A DNA stretch of 25,166 bases, taken from Chara braunii (taxonomy: Eukaryota; Streptophyta; Charophyceae; Charales; Characeae). The position numbers and the translations under genes were made by a program. Every line of letters starts with the position of its first letter. Positions within the stretch are counted from its first letter, which is position 1. A model generated the notes under the pieces. That model had not been told where the DNA came from and made no database searches. It saw only the letters and a list, made by a program, of their open reading frames with translations. The DNA is taken from positions 787,295-812,460 of the forward strand of contig BFEA01000490.1 in NCBI GenBank assembly GCA_003427395.1. The letters are read 5' to 3'. Shown piece after piece: positions 9,051 to 18,442 of this stretch.

Positions 9051-10330
9051 TCATGATAATAGTACAAAGTCAGGTTGCAAGAAGGGAACCTGGAAGCAGT
9101 GGGCGGGTCTCCTTTGCCATGAAGGCTCTGTAGTCCTCCATTGCTTCCAGTGAATGTTAATTTCGCCATCGAGTTCAGAAAATTTATGTTGCGGGTCCTG
9201 CCATAACAACTGGTAAGTTGTCTTCAGGGTTTCTTTAACATAGGATCTTTCTCCTCCTTGTAATCCCGGACGAATGTTTTCCACGCTTCTTGCGTATGGG
9301 ACCTGATTTCCTCTACTATTACTTGTTGGGCTTGCTGCAGGCCTAACTGGTGGTCTCTTCTTTCGAACGAGCATCTTGCTCTCCAGGCGAGCGTAAGGAC
9401 CTGCAATTTCATATAAGAGAAGAGATTGGTCGCGAAAGGGGTCCAGTTTGTCTGGAGATGCTGCTTTTTGCCCAGTAATAGTAGCCCCAGGTCCCATGGG
9501 ATATGCTCACCTGTGAAGGAGTGAAAGGCATCATCCCACCACTGCCATAATTGGGTGACCATAGGGCAGGCCAATAGGCAATGTTCCAGTGTTGCCCTGG
9601 CAGGCGGCGATGCACGGCCGTAGTAGGCGCAGATGGGTGATAACAACCCTTTTTGTTCTAGGTCTGTACGAGACACCAGCCAGTCAGGCGTAGGCAGGCA
9701 GCGATGGAGAATTTGCCATTGAAGGGCTCTCAATTTTGTTGGCATGATCTTAGCGTACTTAGCCCAAGGCAAGTCGTCTATCATTTGTGTGTCCAAGGGT
9801 GAGTCTCGTGCCCACCTGGTGGCCAATGACTGGGTAATTGATGGGGCGGTGCTTGAAGCCCTGTAGCCCCCTTTGACTGTATAATCCCATGTATGCATGG
9901 GCTTCAAGCCGGGCCACTCCCACTCTGTCGGGTCAAATGACAGTTTGGCAACCGGGCTCGTTGGTTCAAATACAAAAAGGCCTTCTTGTGGGTCCCCACT
10001 ACCCGCACTTGCATTAGCACCCCCCAGCTTTCGGTCCTATCTAAGTCCTCGTTTCTTGAAAGTTTGGAGAACCTGGCCGCCGGCACCTGAAGGTCGTATG
10101 CTTCTAGTGTGCATTGCCCATTATCGTTTCTGTAGACTCTAAACACTGTGAGAGAGTGGGACAGGTCCGCAAATTTAACAACCCAATCATCAACCCCGAC
10201 TGTGGGACTACTCCTAATTATAGTCATACGGGGAACCCCACAGCAGCCAGAACCCTGTTCACCCCGTTCACGAGAGAACATGCAGGGGCTGCTCCCGACC
10301 TGGCTAGGGGACAGCCGGTAGCATCAGGGA
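9051..10330 (-). pseudogene. LINE ORF2 C-terminal fragment (diverged family)
   Basis: On the minus strand, 9907-9224 reads as a continuous LINE C-terminal domain: LRALQWQILHRCLPTPDWL, then a Cys/His region with CLLACPMVTQLWQWW, then a helical tail with WRARCSFERR. The upstream piece (10281-9904) joins by a frameshift near 9945, where the other frame gives LPFDPTEWEWP, matching LPFDPQEWVWQ in the copy at 4385-7010. Endonuclease and RT are missing. Sequence divergence from the other two LINE copies suggests a different subfamily. No tail motif or poly-A was found at its 3' side. Confidence 0.75.
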
Positions 10331-10444
10331 CCATGCCAATATGACCAATCCCTGTGCCTCCCCTATGAACATCAGCAGACTCTGCTCAATGTCGATCGGA
10401 GGATCCAGTGGTCTATCGCTAGGTGGCGGGCGCCAAGCATGCCC

Positions 10445-10516
10445 AGGAAATGGGGATTGAACCCACCACCTCCCGAATGCAACTTGCGATCCTTACCAAC
10501 TGAGTTATTTGTCTTC
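10445..10516 (-). mobile_element. tRNA-like SINE head
   Basis: The minus strand carries a box-A-like TAACTCAGTTGGT and, about 40 bases on, a box-B-like GGGTTCAATCCCC with a plausible T-stem (GUGGG/CCCAU). The acceptor arms do not pair, so a working tRNA is unlikely. It shares the GGTGGGTTCAATC box with the SINE at 7081. Confidence 0.5.
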
Positions 10517-10812
10517 ATGTTTCCCGCTCTTCGAGCCCTGGTATGTGCGCTCTTATTCAACGCAATACACCCGGAGCAGAAAACCTTTATCGCTAATGGG
10601 TATGTTAACTTTGTTTGTGGCTTTTGTAGTTTTAGGTTTTCCTTTTTAACCCTTTCCCTTATGGAGGTTTTGAAATCTGAATTTGAGAGAAGAATATAGC
10701 GTACGTAAAAAGAAGCTCCATTCTATTTGTGTGGAACATTACATGTACGGAAGTGTGCCCAGCGCCCCATCTCAAACATGCGATTATATCAAGGGTTGCA
10801 CCACATTGGTTG

Positions 10813-10833
10813 CTCTGGCTAAACCAGCCAGAG
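10813..10833. repeat. 8-bp perfect hairpin
   Basis: CTCTGGCT (10813-10820) and AGCCAGAG (10826-10833) with an AAACC loop. It lies in unassigned sequence; no T-run follows, so it is not offered as a terminator. Confidence 0.5.
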
Positions 10834-10976
10834 GATTTACCAGGTGCCATTAGCAGGAATAGTCAGGAGTTATACCAGATAGTCAAAGCACTGTATGTGG
10901 AATAGAGTTTGCCCTAGCTCAGTTTGCGGTTCAAGAACTCAGGTCCTTTTCTAAGACAAGTTGTAGGGCAGGCTTG

Positions 10977-11120
10977 TTTTTTCTTCCTTTTTTTTATTTG
11001 AAATAAGCATCCCCTCCTAGTACTCCCACCATGAGTCGGTCCACTGCACCTGTTGGAAATCAGGTCCAGCGTCCGAGAACATCAATAGTTACTGGGGCCA
11101 TTCCCCGGCTTCGGCCGCTG
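10977..11120 (-). mobile_element. Minus-strand short retroposon with both modules
   Basis: On the minus strand the order is GGCCGAAGCCGGGGAATGG, then GGACGCTGGACCTGATTTCC, then CCAACAGGTGCAG, ending in an A-rich tail (T-rich 10977-11000 on the plus strand). The order matches 3801-4269 and 7640-8115, with a much shorter gap between modules. No clear TSD was seen. Confidence 0.5.
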
Positions 11121-12234
11121 ACAGCTGAGTAGTGATTTGCAGTATGCAACGGTCCACACATTGAAAAGAAAAAAAAAAAGAGCCGAGTTTCAGCCAAAAA
11201 GATTGCAGCACGTATTGAATTTCTCGGATGACTTGGTCGTGTTGTCCTTGCGTGCTAGAATCTCTGAAAGGACGCGTCGTGGAGATGTTTTCACATTTCT
11301 GTTATGGGAAATGAGATTTGGGCTGAGTGGAATGTAAGCGGACCACATTTTCTAGATTTTTCAAGGTGTGTCGAACAAGATCCCTTGTGTGTTTTAACAT
11401 TGGAGCGCTAGCACCACGCTACGACCGGAAGGCAGGCCCGACTGACCCTTGCAACAACGACAGGTTTGACCCGAGAGCGGCGCCGCCGGACGGCGACGAC
11501 CCTTGGGGTTCGACCGTTGGGTGGGGGAGTTGACTTTGGCCTGCTGGAAGGCGACGGCTATAGCCGATATAGGAGGCATCCCCCACGGGCAACTAGTGAA
11601 GGAAGGAAGGACGGACGAGTAGCTGAAACCAGCATGACCGACAGGAAAGAGCGAGAGTGCGGAGAGGAACGGAAGACCCGGGCACAAACATGTTTACGGA
11701 CGACCTGGTGTATCACGAAAAGAAGGAAGGAGGCGACTACCACCCGTTGTACAACACGAGGGGGAGAAGAGACAACGTGTAGTGGTTTGAGAAGCAGCAT
11801 GTGCAGGTCTTCGCAGAAGGAAAAAAGGAGGCGACTACCGCCCACTGTGCAACACGAGGAGGATAAGGGACAACGTGTAGTGGGGTGAGAACATTGAGAA
11901 GCAGCAGGGTGGGTGGAGGGAAGACACCCGGGGTCACTGTGGAGATACGGCCGGAGAGAGACGCGAAGAGGGAGCAACCCGTCGGGGGGCAGGAAGGAGC
12001 AAGAACCCCAAGCCGGAGGAGTGCCATCCTGGGGGGTATTGCATCCTTTCCTCGAGGACGCGAAGGCTAGCAGGCATACGCAGCCAACCCCGGATACTCC
12101 TCTCCCCTCCCTGATTCACTCCCCTGATAGCCAGCCATGCAAAATTCAACGGTGGAAATATACCAGGATGCATAGAATAAGAATTCTAATTCTGAAGGTG
12201 GGTTGAATGCATTGCGGGCACGTGTATGCATAAG
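11121..12234. other. Unassigned region with a 98-bp imperfect tandem
   Basis: Two diverged units with a 98-bp period lie at about 11727-11824 and 11825-11912, both containing AGGAGGCGACTACC and CAACGTGTAGTGG. Open frames on either strand are Arg/Thr/Ser-rich and look like compositional artefacts. I recognise no gene. This could be old transposon UTR or satellite-like DNA. Confidence 0.45.
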
Positions 12235-12296
12235 AAAGACGGTACAAGAACGGGAGCGAGCATCTAAAGACGGTAGTAGAACGGGGACGAGCATCT
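12235..12296. repeat. Two-copy 31-bp tandem repeat
   Basis: Units at 12235-12265 and 12266-12296 both start AAAGACGGTA and end GAGCATCT, differing at a few positions. They lie about 200 bases before the poly-T that may mark the PLE left edge. Confidence 0.65.
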
Positions 12297-12472
12297 ACTC
12301 GAGGTAGTAACCAACCCGATGCGCACGTGTACGACCGGAAACGACCGCGCGGGGACCATTATCCCGAGTGGGTACACCTGCACGACAGCAAACGAGCGCG
12401 CTGGGCACGATAGGGCTGATCGATTGTGATCTCAAGTGGATGTAGTACAATCTACCTTCGAGCTTGTTAACC

Positions 12473-12495
12473 TTTTTTTTTTTTTTTTTTTTTTT
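12473..12495. repeat. Poly-T tract (23 T)
   Basis: A 23-base T run directly left of the coding-like sequence that precedes the PLE. It may be the insertion target of the PLE, because N-terminal-endonuclease PLEs are reported to favour simple repeats, or the A-tail of a minus-strand insertion. Confidence 0.8.
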
Positions 12496-12833
12496 ATGGT
12501 GGGCCAAGATGGGCTGTTCATGAAAGACTCGATGATGCGGATAAAGCCGGTGGCACTACTAAGACTACAAGAACTAAGAAGAGAAGTGGTTGCGCGGACG
12601 AAGGTGTACCGGAGAATGATCAAGAAGCTTTCATCCGAGAAGCAAGGAAGGAACTTCGAGGAAAGAAGAAGGATGATGTTACGGAACTGTGTCTCAAGGA
12701 GGGAGTGAAGTATTCTACACTAATTGAGTCCATTTCAGAGATCATTGCAAAACGAGTGGAATGAGCGTTCAGGAAGAAGCCGGCCCTTCAGGAGATCTCC
12801 GAAGATGTCGCACGTGATGTGCTGCAAAATTAA
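12496..12833 (+). pseudogene. Coding remnant upstream of the PLE main frame
   Basis: In the frame of position 12531 the sequence is open from the poly-T to a TGA at 12762, then continues in frame to TAA near 12831. It is rich in Lys/Arg and ends in a compact helical-looking segment with DDVTELCLKEGVKYSTLIES. That segment is loosely like a SAP or helix-extension-helix DNA-binding fold, but the match is weak. It could be the N-terminal part of the PLE protein, a separate upstream ORF, or part of another element. The other open frame at 12436-12708 crosses the poly-T and looks like a shadow. Confidence 0.35.
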
Positions 12834-12883
12834 GACACGCACGAAGGGAGGGACTCAGCTGATTCTTAGGGTCCCTCCCGAAC

Positions 12884-15749
12884 GTGACTGAGCTTTGGTC
12901 TATCGCTTCCTCTTGTCTTTTTGCTCGTCTTGCTTCCTCCAAATTGTTGAAGTTGAAATCACTTGATGCTTTGTTCCGACTGCTTGTGGTTTCCTTGATT
13001 CTGCTTGGTGAAGTTGTCTGGGCTCAGAAGTTGACTCCCTTTGTAGTTGACTGGTGGCGATCTCAGGATTCTAATGTTGGGCCGTTGGTTTACATTCTTG
13101 TCTCACCCTGGTGTCGACATGTCTACGTGGGTAGTACGCGGTGAAGTCTTGATGTGCGGTGGAGAGAGCATGTGTATCGATCTTGTGATGAGTCTCTAAT
13201 CAGTACAGGACGACATAACGAACGCCTATATCGCTGGCTTAGGAGATGCGGAGCAGGCAAATATGTGGCTATTCCTCTCTGCTATTGTTTGAATAGCGAT
13301 CTTGAACTTGTTGAGAATTTTTTCATTCGTCACTTTTCTGCATCTTTAAATGTGAGGAACAGGTCGAAGCGGGCTAGAAAACGACGATTGGGGAAACGTG
13401 AACGTGGTCGATTATATTGGAATTGGCGACAAAGTAAGTGCGTTGTTGACACATCGATTGCTACATCTGATAGTTTGTTGACAATATTTCATTCTTCTTC
13501 CGGGATTATTTCTTCCTGTTTGCTTGGGATTCTTAATGCATGTCGGGATCAGAGTATCGACAGTACGGTTGTCGTGTGTAACAAGGAAATGTGTTGGTGG
13601 ATAATTGGAAGGTTATCAAGCGATGTTATGGGTCATCGATCGTGGTGTGTAGCTTCGGGAGGGATCAACTGAGACGTTCGAAAGGATGGCTAACTTGTGG
13701 CAATGTTTTGAGGTTTGAGAATATCGTCCCTTTCTGCCGACGAGGTCTTGCTCTTAAACCATGTCTTAGTAGGTTTCTTTCTCATCCACCCATTGTATTC
13801 TGCAGACTTGGAACTTCCGTGAACTACTCCATGCCTTCTTTATTGTCCGATGCTTCCAAGAAAAACGTACGAGATGTAGGTTACGGACGACTCTCTCACG
13901 AGTGATTTCCTCTCGGTTCGGTCTTAATGTTCGACAACGATTGATTATTCACGTCGTCTATGACCACAGGTACTGTAAGTCTGAGATACGTAGGTTGTGT
14001 GCATGGTTGGTTGGGCAGCTCGATATCGATCCAGTATGGAGAGACTTGGTAGTCTGTCGTATGCGTGTTGTCTGGTGTATGAATCAAATTGTTGGAGATC
14101 TGGTTCACAACTTTCGGAGCAATGCACGTACCAGTTCGTTTGCATGTTGCTGTCAGGAGGCTGAGTCTAATTTCCCCAGGATTGACGAGCATGTTTCCTT
14201 TCGGTTTAGCCAATTCTCTGATGGGTTTCCCCGCTGCTTTCTCAATTCTAAGAATATTCTCTGTCCATCAGTGGATCATCCGATTTCTAATCTCGGACTA
14301 CAAATTATGCGCTCTTTCAATTCGGTACATTCGCTACCCCCTCTTCAGTCTAAAATTCTTTCCCCAAGTACCCTCCAACCATGTCTCCTCAAATCTAAAG
14401 TTTTCAATTCCATAGTACGTTGTACCGAAGAAGTCGGTAGGTGCGTGCAGAGTCGTAACGGCTTGGTGCGGTCTCCATTGGACCATAACCTTGGTGACAC
14501 GTATGTCTGCTGCCCGGTTGTGTATGGGCAAGGGATGAGGACTTTGTTTCTAAATAATCAGTCATTCTGCTTGGTTGAGGAAGCTGTCGATGAAGTCAAT
14601 GCCAGTTGTAAACAGTCTTATGTCTCGAGAGGGTTCGGGAAGATCGGGGCATGGAAGAAAAAAGGGGTTTTCGGTCAGGCATATTGCCTGCCTAACCACA
14701 AGGATGTAAGCAGAATGCGACCCATCTGCCCATCACATAGTGAGGGATCGATTACCGGAGCGAGAAGAGTGGGAAGGGCCATTAACTGTTTGTTGTGGAA
14801 GTTGCCGGATCATCTCCATCTTAATCTTCGTACGACGGATGCCTTGGTCTCTAAGATAGCTTGGATAAATCGGGAAGTGCGACGCGATGATGCGCTGCTG
14901 GGAGGCTCCTATGATATCAAAGAAATGTTCTCTCACTTGTCACACAGTTCTATTCTGCAAGCTCTGCGGTGGGTTTTGGACTATTGGAATGGGGAAGGAT
15001 ATGAGGCCGTCATGGTTCGCAAACAAGGGAAGATGGTTCAACTTTTAAGAGGAAAGGGCGAAGATGGTTGGATACGTTTGACTTTCCCTCTCATCCTGTC
15101 ATTTGCCCAATTTGAATTAGGCAATACGTTTATCTCAGCTGCTGGTCAACTCTTTCGTCAAACTGTGGGTATCCCTATGGGTAAGACTACTAGCCCAACT
15201 CTTGCTTGTCTCTTGTGCGCTTTCAATGAGTATTGTTTCCTTTCTTCGTTAGGGTCGGATAGAGCACTTGTTTCCGACTGCAAGATGGTTGATGATGTTT
15301 CGCTCTTTGTTAAGTATTCAATCAATGATTTGTCGACACGAGAACGGGCAAATGGTATTTTGAGGCGATTTCGTGGATGCTATGATGATGGATTGACCCT
15401 GGAACAGACGAGTTTCGGGTATTCATGAGAGTTTATTGGATGTACAATTGAGATAATGACCAATCCGTGCAGGGTGGTATGTGTGGCCACTCACAAGAAT
15501 CTGACGGTTGGGATCAATCAATCGTTGCAATTTCAGAGCATCCAAGATTACACGTCCTATTCTAGCAGGCAGCATAAGCTTGCGGTTGTCGGATCATTCT
15601 TGCATAGGGCGCGTATCTTTACTTTTATCCCTGGACTTGAGTTCTCGTTTCTGCTGTTGCTGAAGTATGAACTGTGGGTACGAGGTTACCCATATGAGTT
15701 TTTTTACCATGCTCTCATTAACTTTTCTCGAAAATTTGCTAACTGTTGA
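12884..15749 (+). pseudogene. PLE polyprotein: GIY-YIG endonuclease + RT, broken
   Basis: GIY-YIG domain: VYI (13088-13096), YVG (13124-13132), RWREH (Arg at about 13157) and a likely catalytic Glu in LELVENFFIRHF (about 13313). Only one Cys lies between the GIY and YIG boxes, so the CCHH set of most PLE nucleases is absent, as reported for Chlamys. Linker: FACCC...PRIDEHV (14139-14196). RT: LPNHKDVSRMRPI (14685-14726), extra sequence between fingers boxes, YDIKEMF (motif A, about 14910-14930), GIPMGKTTSP (motif B, 15168-15197), MVDD (motif C, 15285-15296), then FIGCTIEI and a thumb with SYSSRQHKLAVVGSFLHRAR. Lesions: TGA at 13142-13144 inside the nuclease; frameshifts in 13591-13672 and near 13895; TGA at 15426-15428 before the thumb. 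Catalytic residues otherwise look intact, suggesting a fairly recent loss. The first ATG choice is uncertain. Confidence 0.85.
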
Positions 15750-16541
15750 CATCATTGGGTGTCTATACTGTGCGGATGGGGCGATGTTTTGACTAGGTTG
15801 CATGGAACCAACTTGGGTGGTAGGTCTACTTGCGGTCGATAGCTGGGGGTTTCCCAAGGCATGGTTCATGAGGCGGGACCGACACTATGGAAGCAGTGGT
15901 CGCAGAAGGTCTATTTTTTCTGTTTTTGAATTTGTAGGGACTATATTGTTTCTTGTTTTTTGAATTTGTAGGGAGTATCTGTTTTGGAAGTGGTACAATG
16001 GTCGCGGAAGTGGTGAAGTGGATGCGGAAGTGGTGCAGTGGTCGCGGAAGTGGTGCAGTGGTCACGGAAGGTCTAAATTGTTCTCTGTTTTTTTAACGTG
16101 TAGGGACTATCTGTTTGAGGGTTCGATCTGTTGATCTACTGAACCTTTCGCTAATACTTGGAGGTATGTTCGATCGACATAGAGACCTTGGTTCGACCCC
16201 AGTAGTGGACGTAAAGCGGATCCGAGTTAAATGACGGGTTGATATCTTTGTTGATGGTGTGACGACGGTTCGAGCTCCAGTGGTAGAAGGAATATGTGCG
16301 TGGTTGACTCATAGGCTCGACGTTATATTGTGGTGATGTGTTTTTGATTTTGTCAGTTGTGAACACGATGATTTTTCAGTACAGTGGTAGTCCAGGTTCA
16401 TAGTACACCTGGTGGTCGGTTTTCGTAGTAATGGAGTGACCAGTTGGACCTGGTTCGTATAGTGTGAAGTGCGGTACGACTGCTCGGAAATGTGTGGGTC
16501 TATGAGTACAAATACAGTCAGAACGACGAGCCGCATGCCTT
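15750..16541 (+). other. PLE 3' untranslated region
   Basis: No coding sequence. Three diverged copies of a TTTTGAATTTGTAGGGACTAT-like block (near 15925, 15957 and 16090) bracket a 20-bp tandem array, so the 3' UTR has grown by local duplication. GGTTCGA-containing phrases near 16191 and 16268 repeat with a following CAGT(A/G)GT. Confidence 0.5.
15987..16066. repeat. Four 20-bp tandem repeats
   Basis: Units begin GAAGTGGT at 15987, 16007, 16027 and 16047, each ending in a TGGTCGCG-like half. They lie in the PLE 3' UTR. Confidence 0.85.
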
Positions 16542-16607
16542 CTGCGACTCAAGACCCCTGAGGAGTGTCGGTGGCGGCCGGCCGAAACTTCGGGTCCTAG
16601 TCGTCAG
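16542..16607 (+). ncRNA. Hammerhead-ribozyme-like fold at the PLE 3' end
   Basis: Type I order is visible. The outer stem is CTG-CGACT (16542-16549) with AGTCG-T-CAG (16599-16607, one bulged T). An internal loop (CAA/CT) follows, then the inner stem GACCC (16553-16557) with GGGTC (16592-16596). Core box CTGAGGA (16558-16564) fits CUGANGA. Helix II is G565-C583 (last digits of 16565, 16583), a bulged U, then GTCGG/CCGGC around a 6-base loop. GAAA lies at 16584-16587 and a UC cleavage-like step at 16590-16591. Both core boxes abut the stems as required. Weak point: helix III is reduced to one possible A-U pair around two bases, so self-cleavage as a monomer is doubtful. Canonical PLEs are known to carry hammerheads; N-terminal-endonuclease PLEs were reported to lack canonical ones. 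Confidence 0.5.
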
Positions 16608-16687
16608 TTCTTTACGCTGATTTTTAATAAAGTCGCGTTCGGGATTATTTTTGTACTCACGTGTCATACTTCTATTTCTTCATCCCC

Positions 16688-16738
16688 TTCTTCTTCTTCT
16701 TCTTCTTCTTCTTCTTCTTCTTCTTCTTCTTCTTCTTC
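16688..16738. repeat. (TTC)17 microsatellite
   Basis: A perfect 51-base TTC array between the PLE 3' region and the large LINE. It may be the insertion target of the PLE. Confidence 0.95.
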
Positions 16739-16977
16739 ATGCCCACCCCCACCTTCTTCTTTGCTGATCAGTCTTGGTTGGTTTGTGTGCTACGGCTGTC
16801 GGCAATTTGCCATCAACTCAACAAGATGGGCTGCCCCTGCCTCTGGTCCTGGGGGAACGCAACGAAGGAAGAAAAGGAACACGCAGCTTGACTCGATGAT
16901 CTTCTACAAGGGAGCCATGCGTCAGATCATGGCCTCTCATTTGCGAGCTGCCTCTAAACGAGGAGTCCCTAAAAAAG

Positions 16978-18442
16978 ATGCAGTTAACTCTGGAACGCTT
17001 GCCCCCCCTTGAGCCCTCGACAGGACACCCTGCACAGCTGGGACAAAGCCTGTCGGCTCCCCTGGCCAGAAAAATGGCGCTAAAACAATGGACCGAGCAG
17101 GAGAACAACCGGGGGGAACACCCCCACACCAATATGGAAGGGGCGGTTCATCCGCTGGCCCCACCCCCTGGTCAATCAACACCAACCATGCAAAAAGGGA
17201 CAAGTGACACGGAGGAGGGACGACTGGGATAGGACCTCAGTGCAAATGTCAAGGAAACAACACGGCAGGGGTCCTGGGCAGAGATGGCAAAGAAATCTCA
17301 GGCGCCTCCCGGGCAAGGAAGGGCAGGAGACTTAGAGGGCACCGGGTTAGGTGGCAGGGAAGCATCACAGTCAGGGTCCTGGGCAGAAATAGTAAAGAAG
17401 CCGTTCCGGGGCAAAACCCTCGTGATTCCAAGGGGGATTGGCACAGTTGGTGACCCCAATCAGCATATTTTGTCTGTATATGGGACGCTGGACCCGTTTT
17501 CCAGCAGGTGAGGCTCCCACCAGTAGATGGAGCCGCCCCCCAGGCGCTAGTGGTGTCTTCTCTTACCAGCAACACTAACACCAATGGGGGCGTTTTTGAA
17601 AGAAAAACAAAAAATCAGCATATCCCCCGGGATAACGTGGCCTCGGCGCGGGCCTTCTTCTTAACCAAATTCTTATGTGCATCTGACTCCATGGTGGTGG
17701 AACAAGGGGGGAAGAAAGTGTTGGTGAAAACTTCCCGACAAAGAAGTTGGAAAATAGGGATGGGATCTATCAGAAACACGCAAGCAATTGGGTGTTCTTT
17801 GATGACACAGCAAACCAATCAACGAATGATAAAATAAGGTGGATAAGGCTACGTCTCGAAACACTGAAATGCGATGCAGAAGCGGCCAGGGACTCCTTTC
17901 TCATCCAACCCCTCTCCCCCACCACCTTCACGGTTCCGGCTATGTATGAAAAGGACAAATAAGCTATGGATGGATGGAAAAGCATAAGATGTGACCGGTT
18001 GAAAGTGAGAATCTATATGTGGTCTCCCCCCAAACAGCTAGGACCAGACGAGCAGAGGGTGCAAATGATGACGCAACATTTTTGGGTTGAATTTCGACAT
18101 ATCCCAGTCGAAATCCAAGCCACCTTCTTACAAGATTTGGGGCAACGTTATAAGATTCTTGACTTCATCAATCCCCTCCCCTCCTTCGTGGCACAACGGG
18201 ACAACTATCTCATGTTGGCCCTGGATGTCCCCACAAACCCCCCGTTTGCCATTGATGATGTCATTTTGTACAGAATCAGAGAGGAGTACAAAATTCATAC
18301 CGCCCACAAGTTACGGCCATGGTGTTTTAAATGCAAGAGCTATGGCCACTTGTGTACTGATGACTCTTGCCCGGTTCACCCCGCCCGAATGGCCAGGACC
18401 ACGGGACGGTTGCAAGGGGACCCTTTCAGAACCACCCGATGA
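16978..18442 (+). pseudogene. LINE ORF1, nucleic-acid-binding protein, broken
   Basis: Starts in a Pro/Gln-rich region with two GSWAE(M/I)(A/V)KK phrases (about 17274 and 17382), common in plant LINE ORF1 products. After the nested insertion at 17469-17612 it continues with a DUF4283-like domain (FWVEFRHIPVEI, then LALDVPTNPPFAIDDVI, about 18080-18280) and a zinc-knuckle-like CFKCKSYGHLCTDDSC at 18323-18370. The knuckle spacing is C-x2-C-x4-H-x6-C, longer than the usual x4 before the last Cys. Lesions: TAG/TGA-type stops at 17230 and 17960, a frameshift near 17745, and the nested insertion. The family role is to bind element RNA. An open stretch at 16761-17012 in another frame may be the true N-terminus. 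Confidence 0.7.
17469..17612 (+). mobile_element. LINE-tail retroposon nested in LINE ORF1
   Basis: The body contains the full tail motif (GGGACGCTGG at 17482 through the CCACCAGTAGATGGAGCC block) and ends in an A-rich GAAAGAAAAACAAAA-type stretch. It is flanked by the 11-bp duplication AATCAGCATAT at 17458-17468 and 17613-17623. The offset between the two copies is 155 bases; deleting it brings the ORF1 frame before the site into phase with the frame after it, as expected for an insertion into an intact ORF. Confidence 0.8.

Larger units (their letters stand above)
12496..16687 (+). mobile_element. Penelope-like retroelement with N-terminal GIY-YIG
   Basis: The limits are inferred from the flanking poly-T (12473-12495) and (TTC)17 (16688-16738). 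Inside, in order, are an upstream coding remnant, a GIY-YIG nuclease, a linker with adjacent Cys residues, a telomerase-like RT, a 3' UTR with 20-bp tandem repeats, and a hammerhead-like fold. Known: canonical endonuclease-bearing PLEs place GIY-YIG at the C-terminus; a permuted clade (Naiad/Chlamys) has it at the N-terminus with a CxC linker and favours microsatellite targets. This copy fits the permuted order. No pseudo-LTR copy was recognised on the left side, so the left limit is uncertain. Confidence 0.75.

Noticed and set aside
11466-12206. Overlapping Arg/Ser-rich open frames on both strands as genes
   Set aside because: They follow a GC-rich, purine-biased tandem region, have no recognisable domain, and overlap each other in several frames.
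13142-13144. In-frame TGA in the GIY-YIG domain as a selenocysteine codon
   Set aside because: Some relatives in animals encode selenocysteines, but the position is not at a Cys column I can identify, land plants lack the decoding system, and other stops and frameshifts show plain decay.
15987-16066. CRISPR-like array
   Set aside because: The units are contiguous 20-bp repeats without unique spacers, in a eukaryotic retroelement 3' UTR.
16131-16205. tRNA-like GGTTCGACCCC in the PLE 3' UTR
   Set aside because: No matching box A or cloverleaf upstream; the phrase recurs as part of local repeats.
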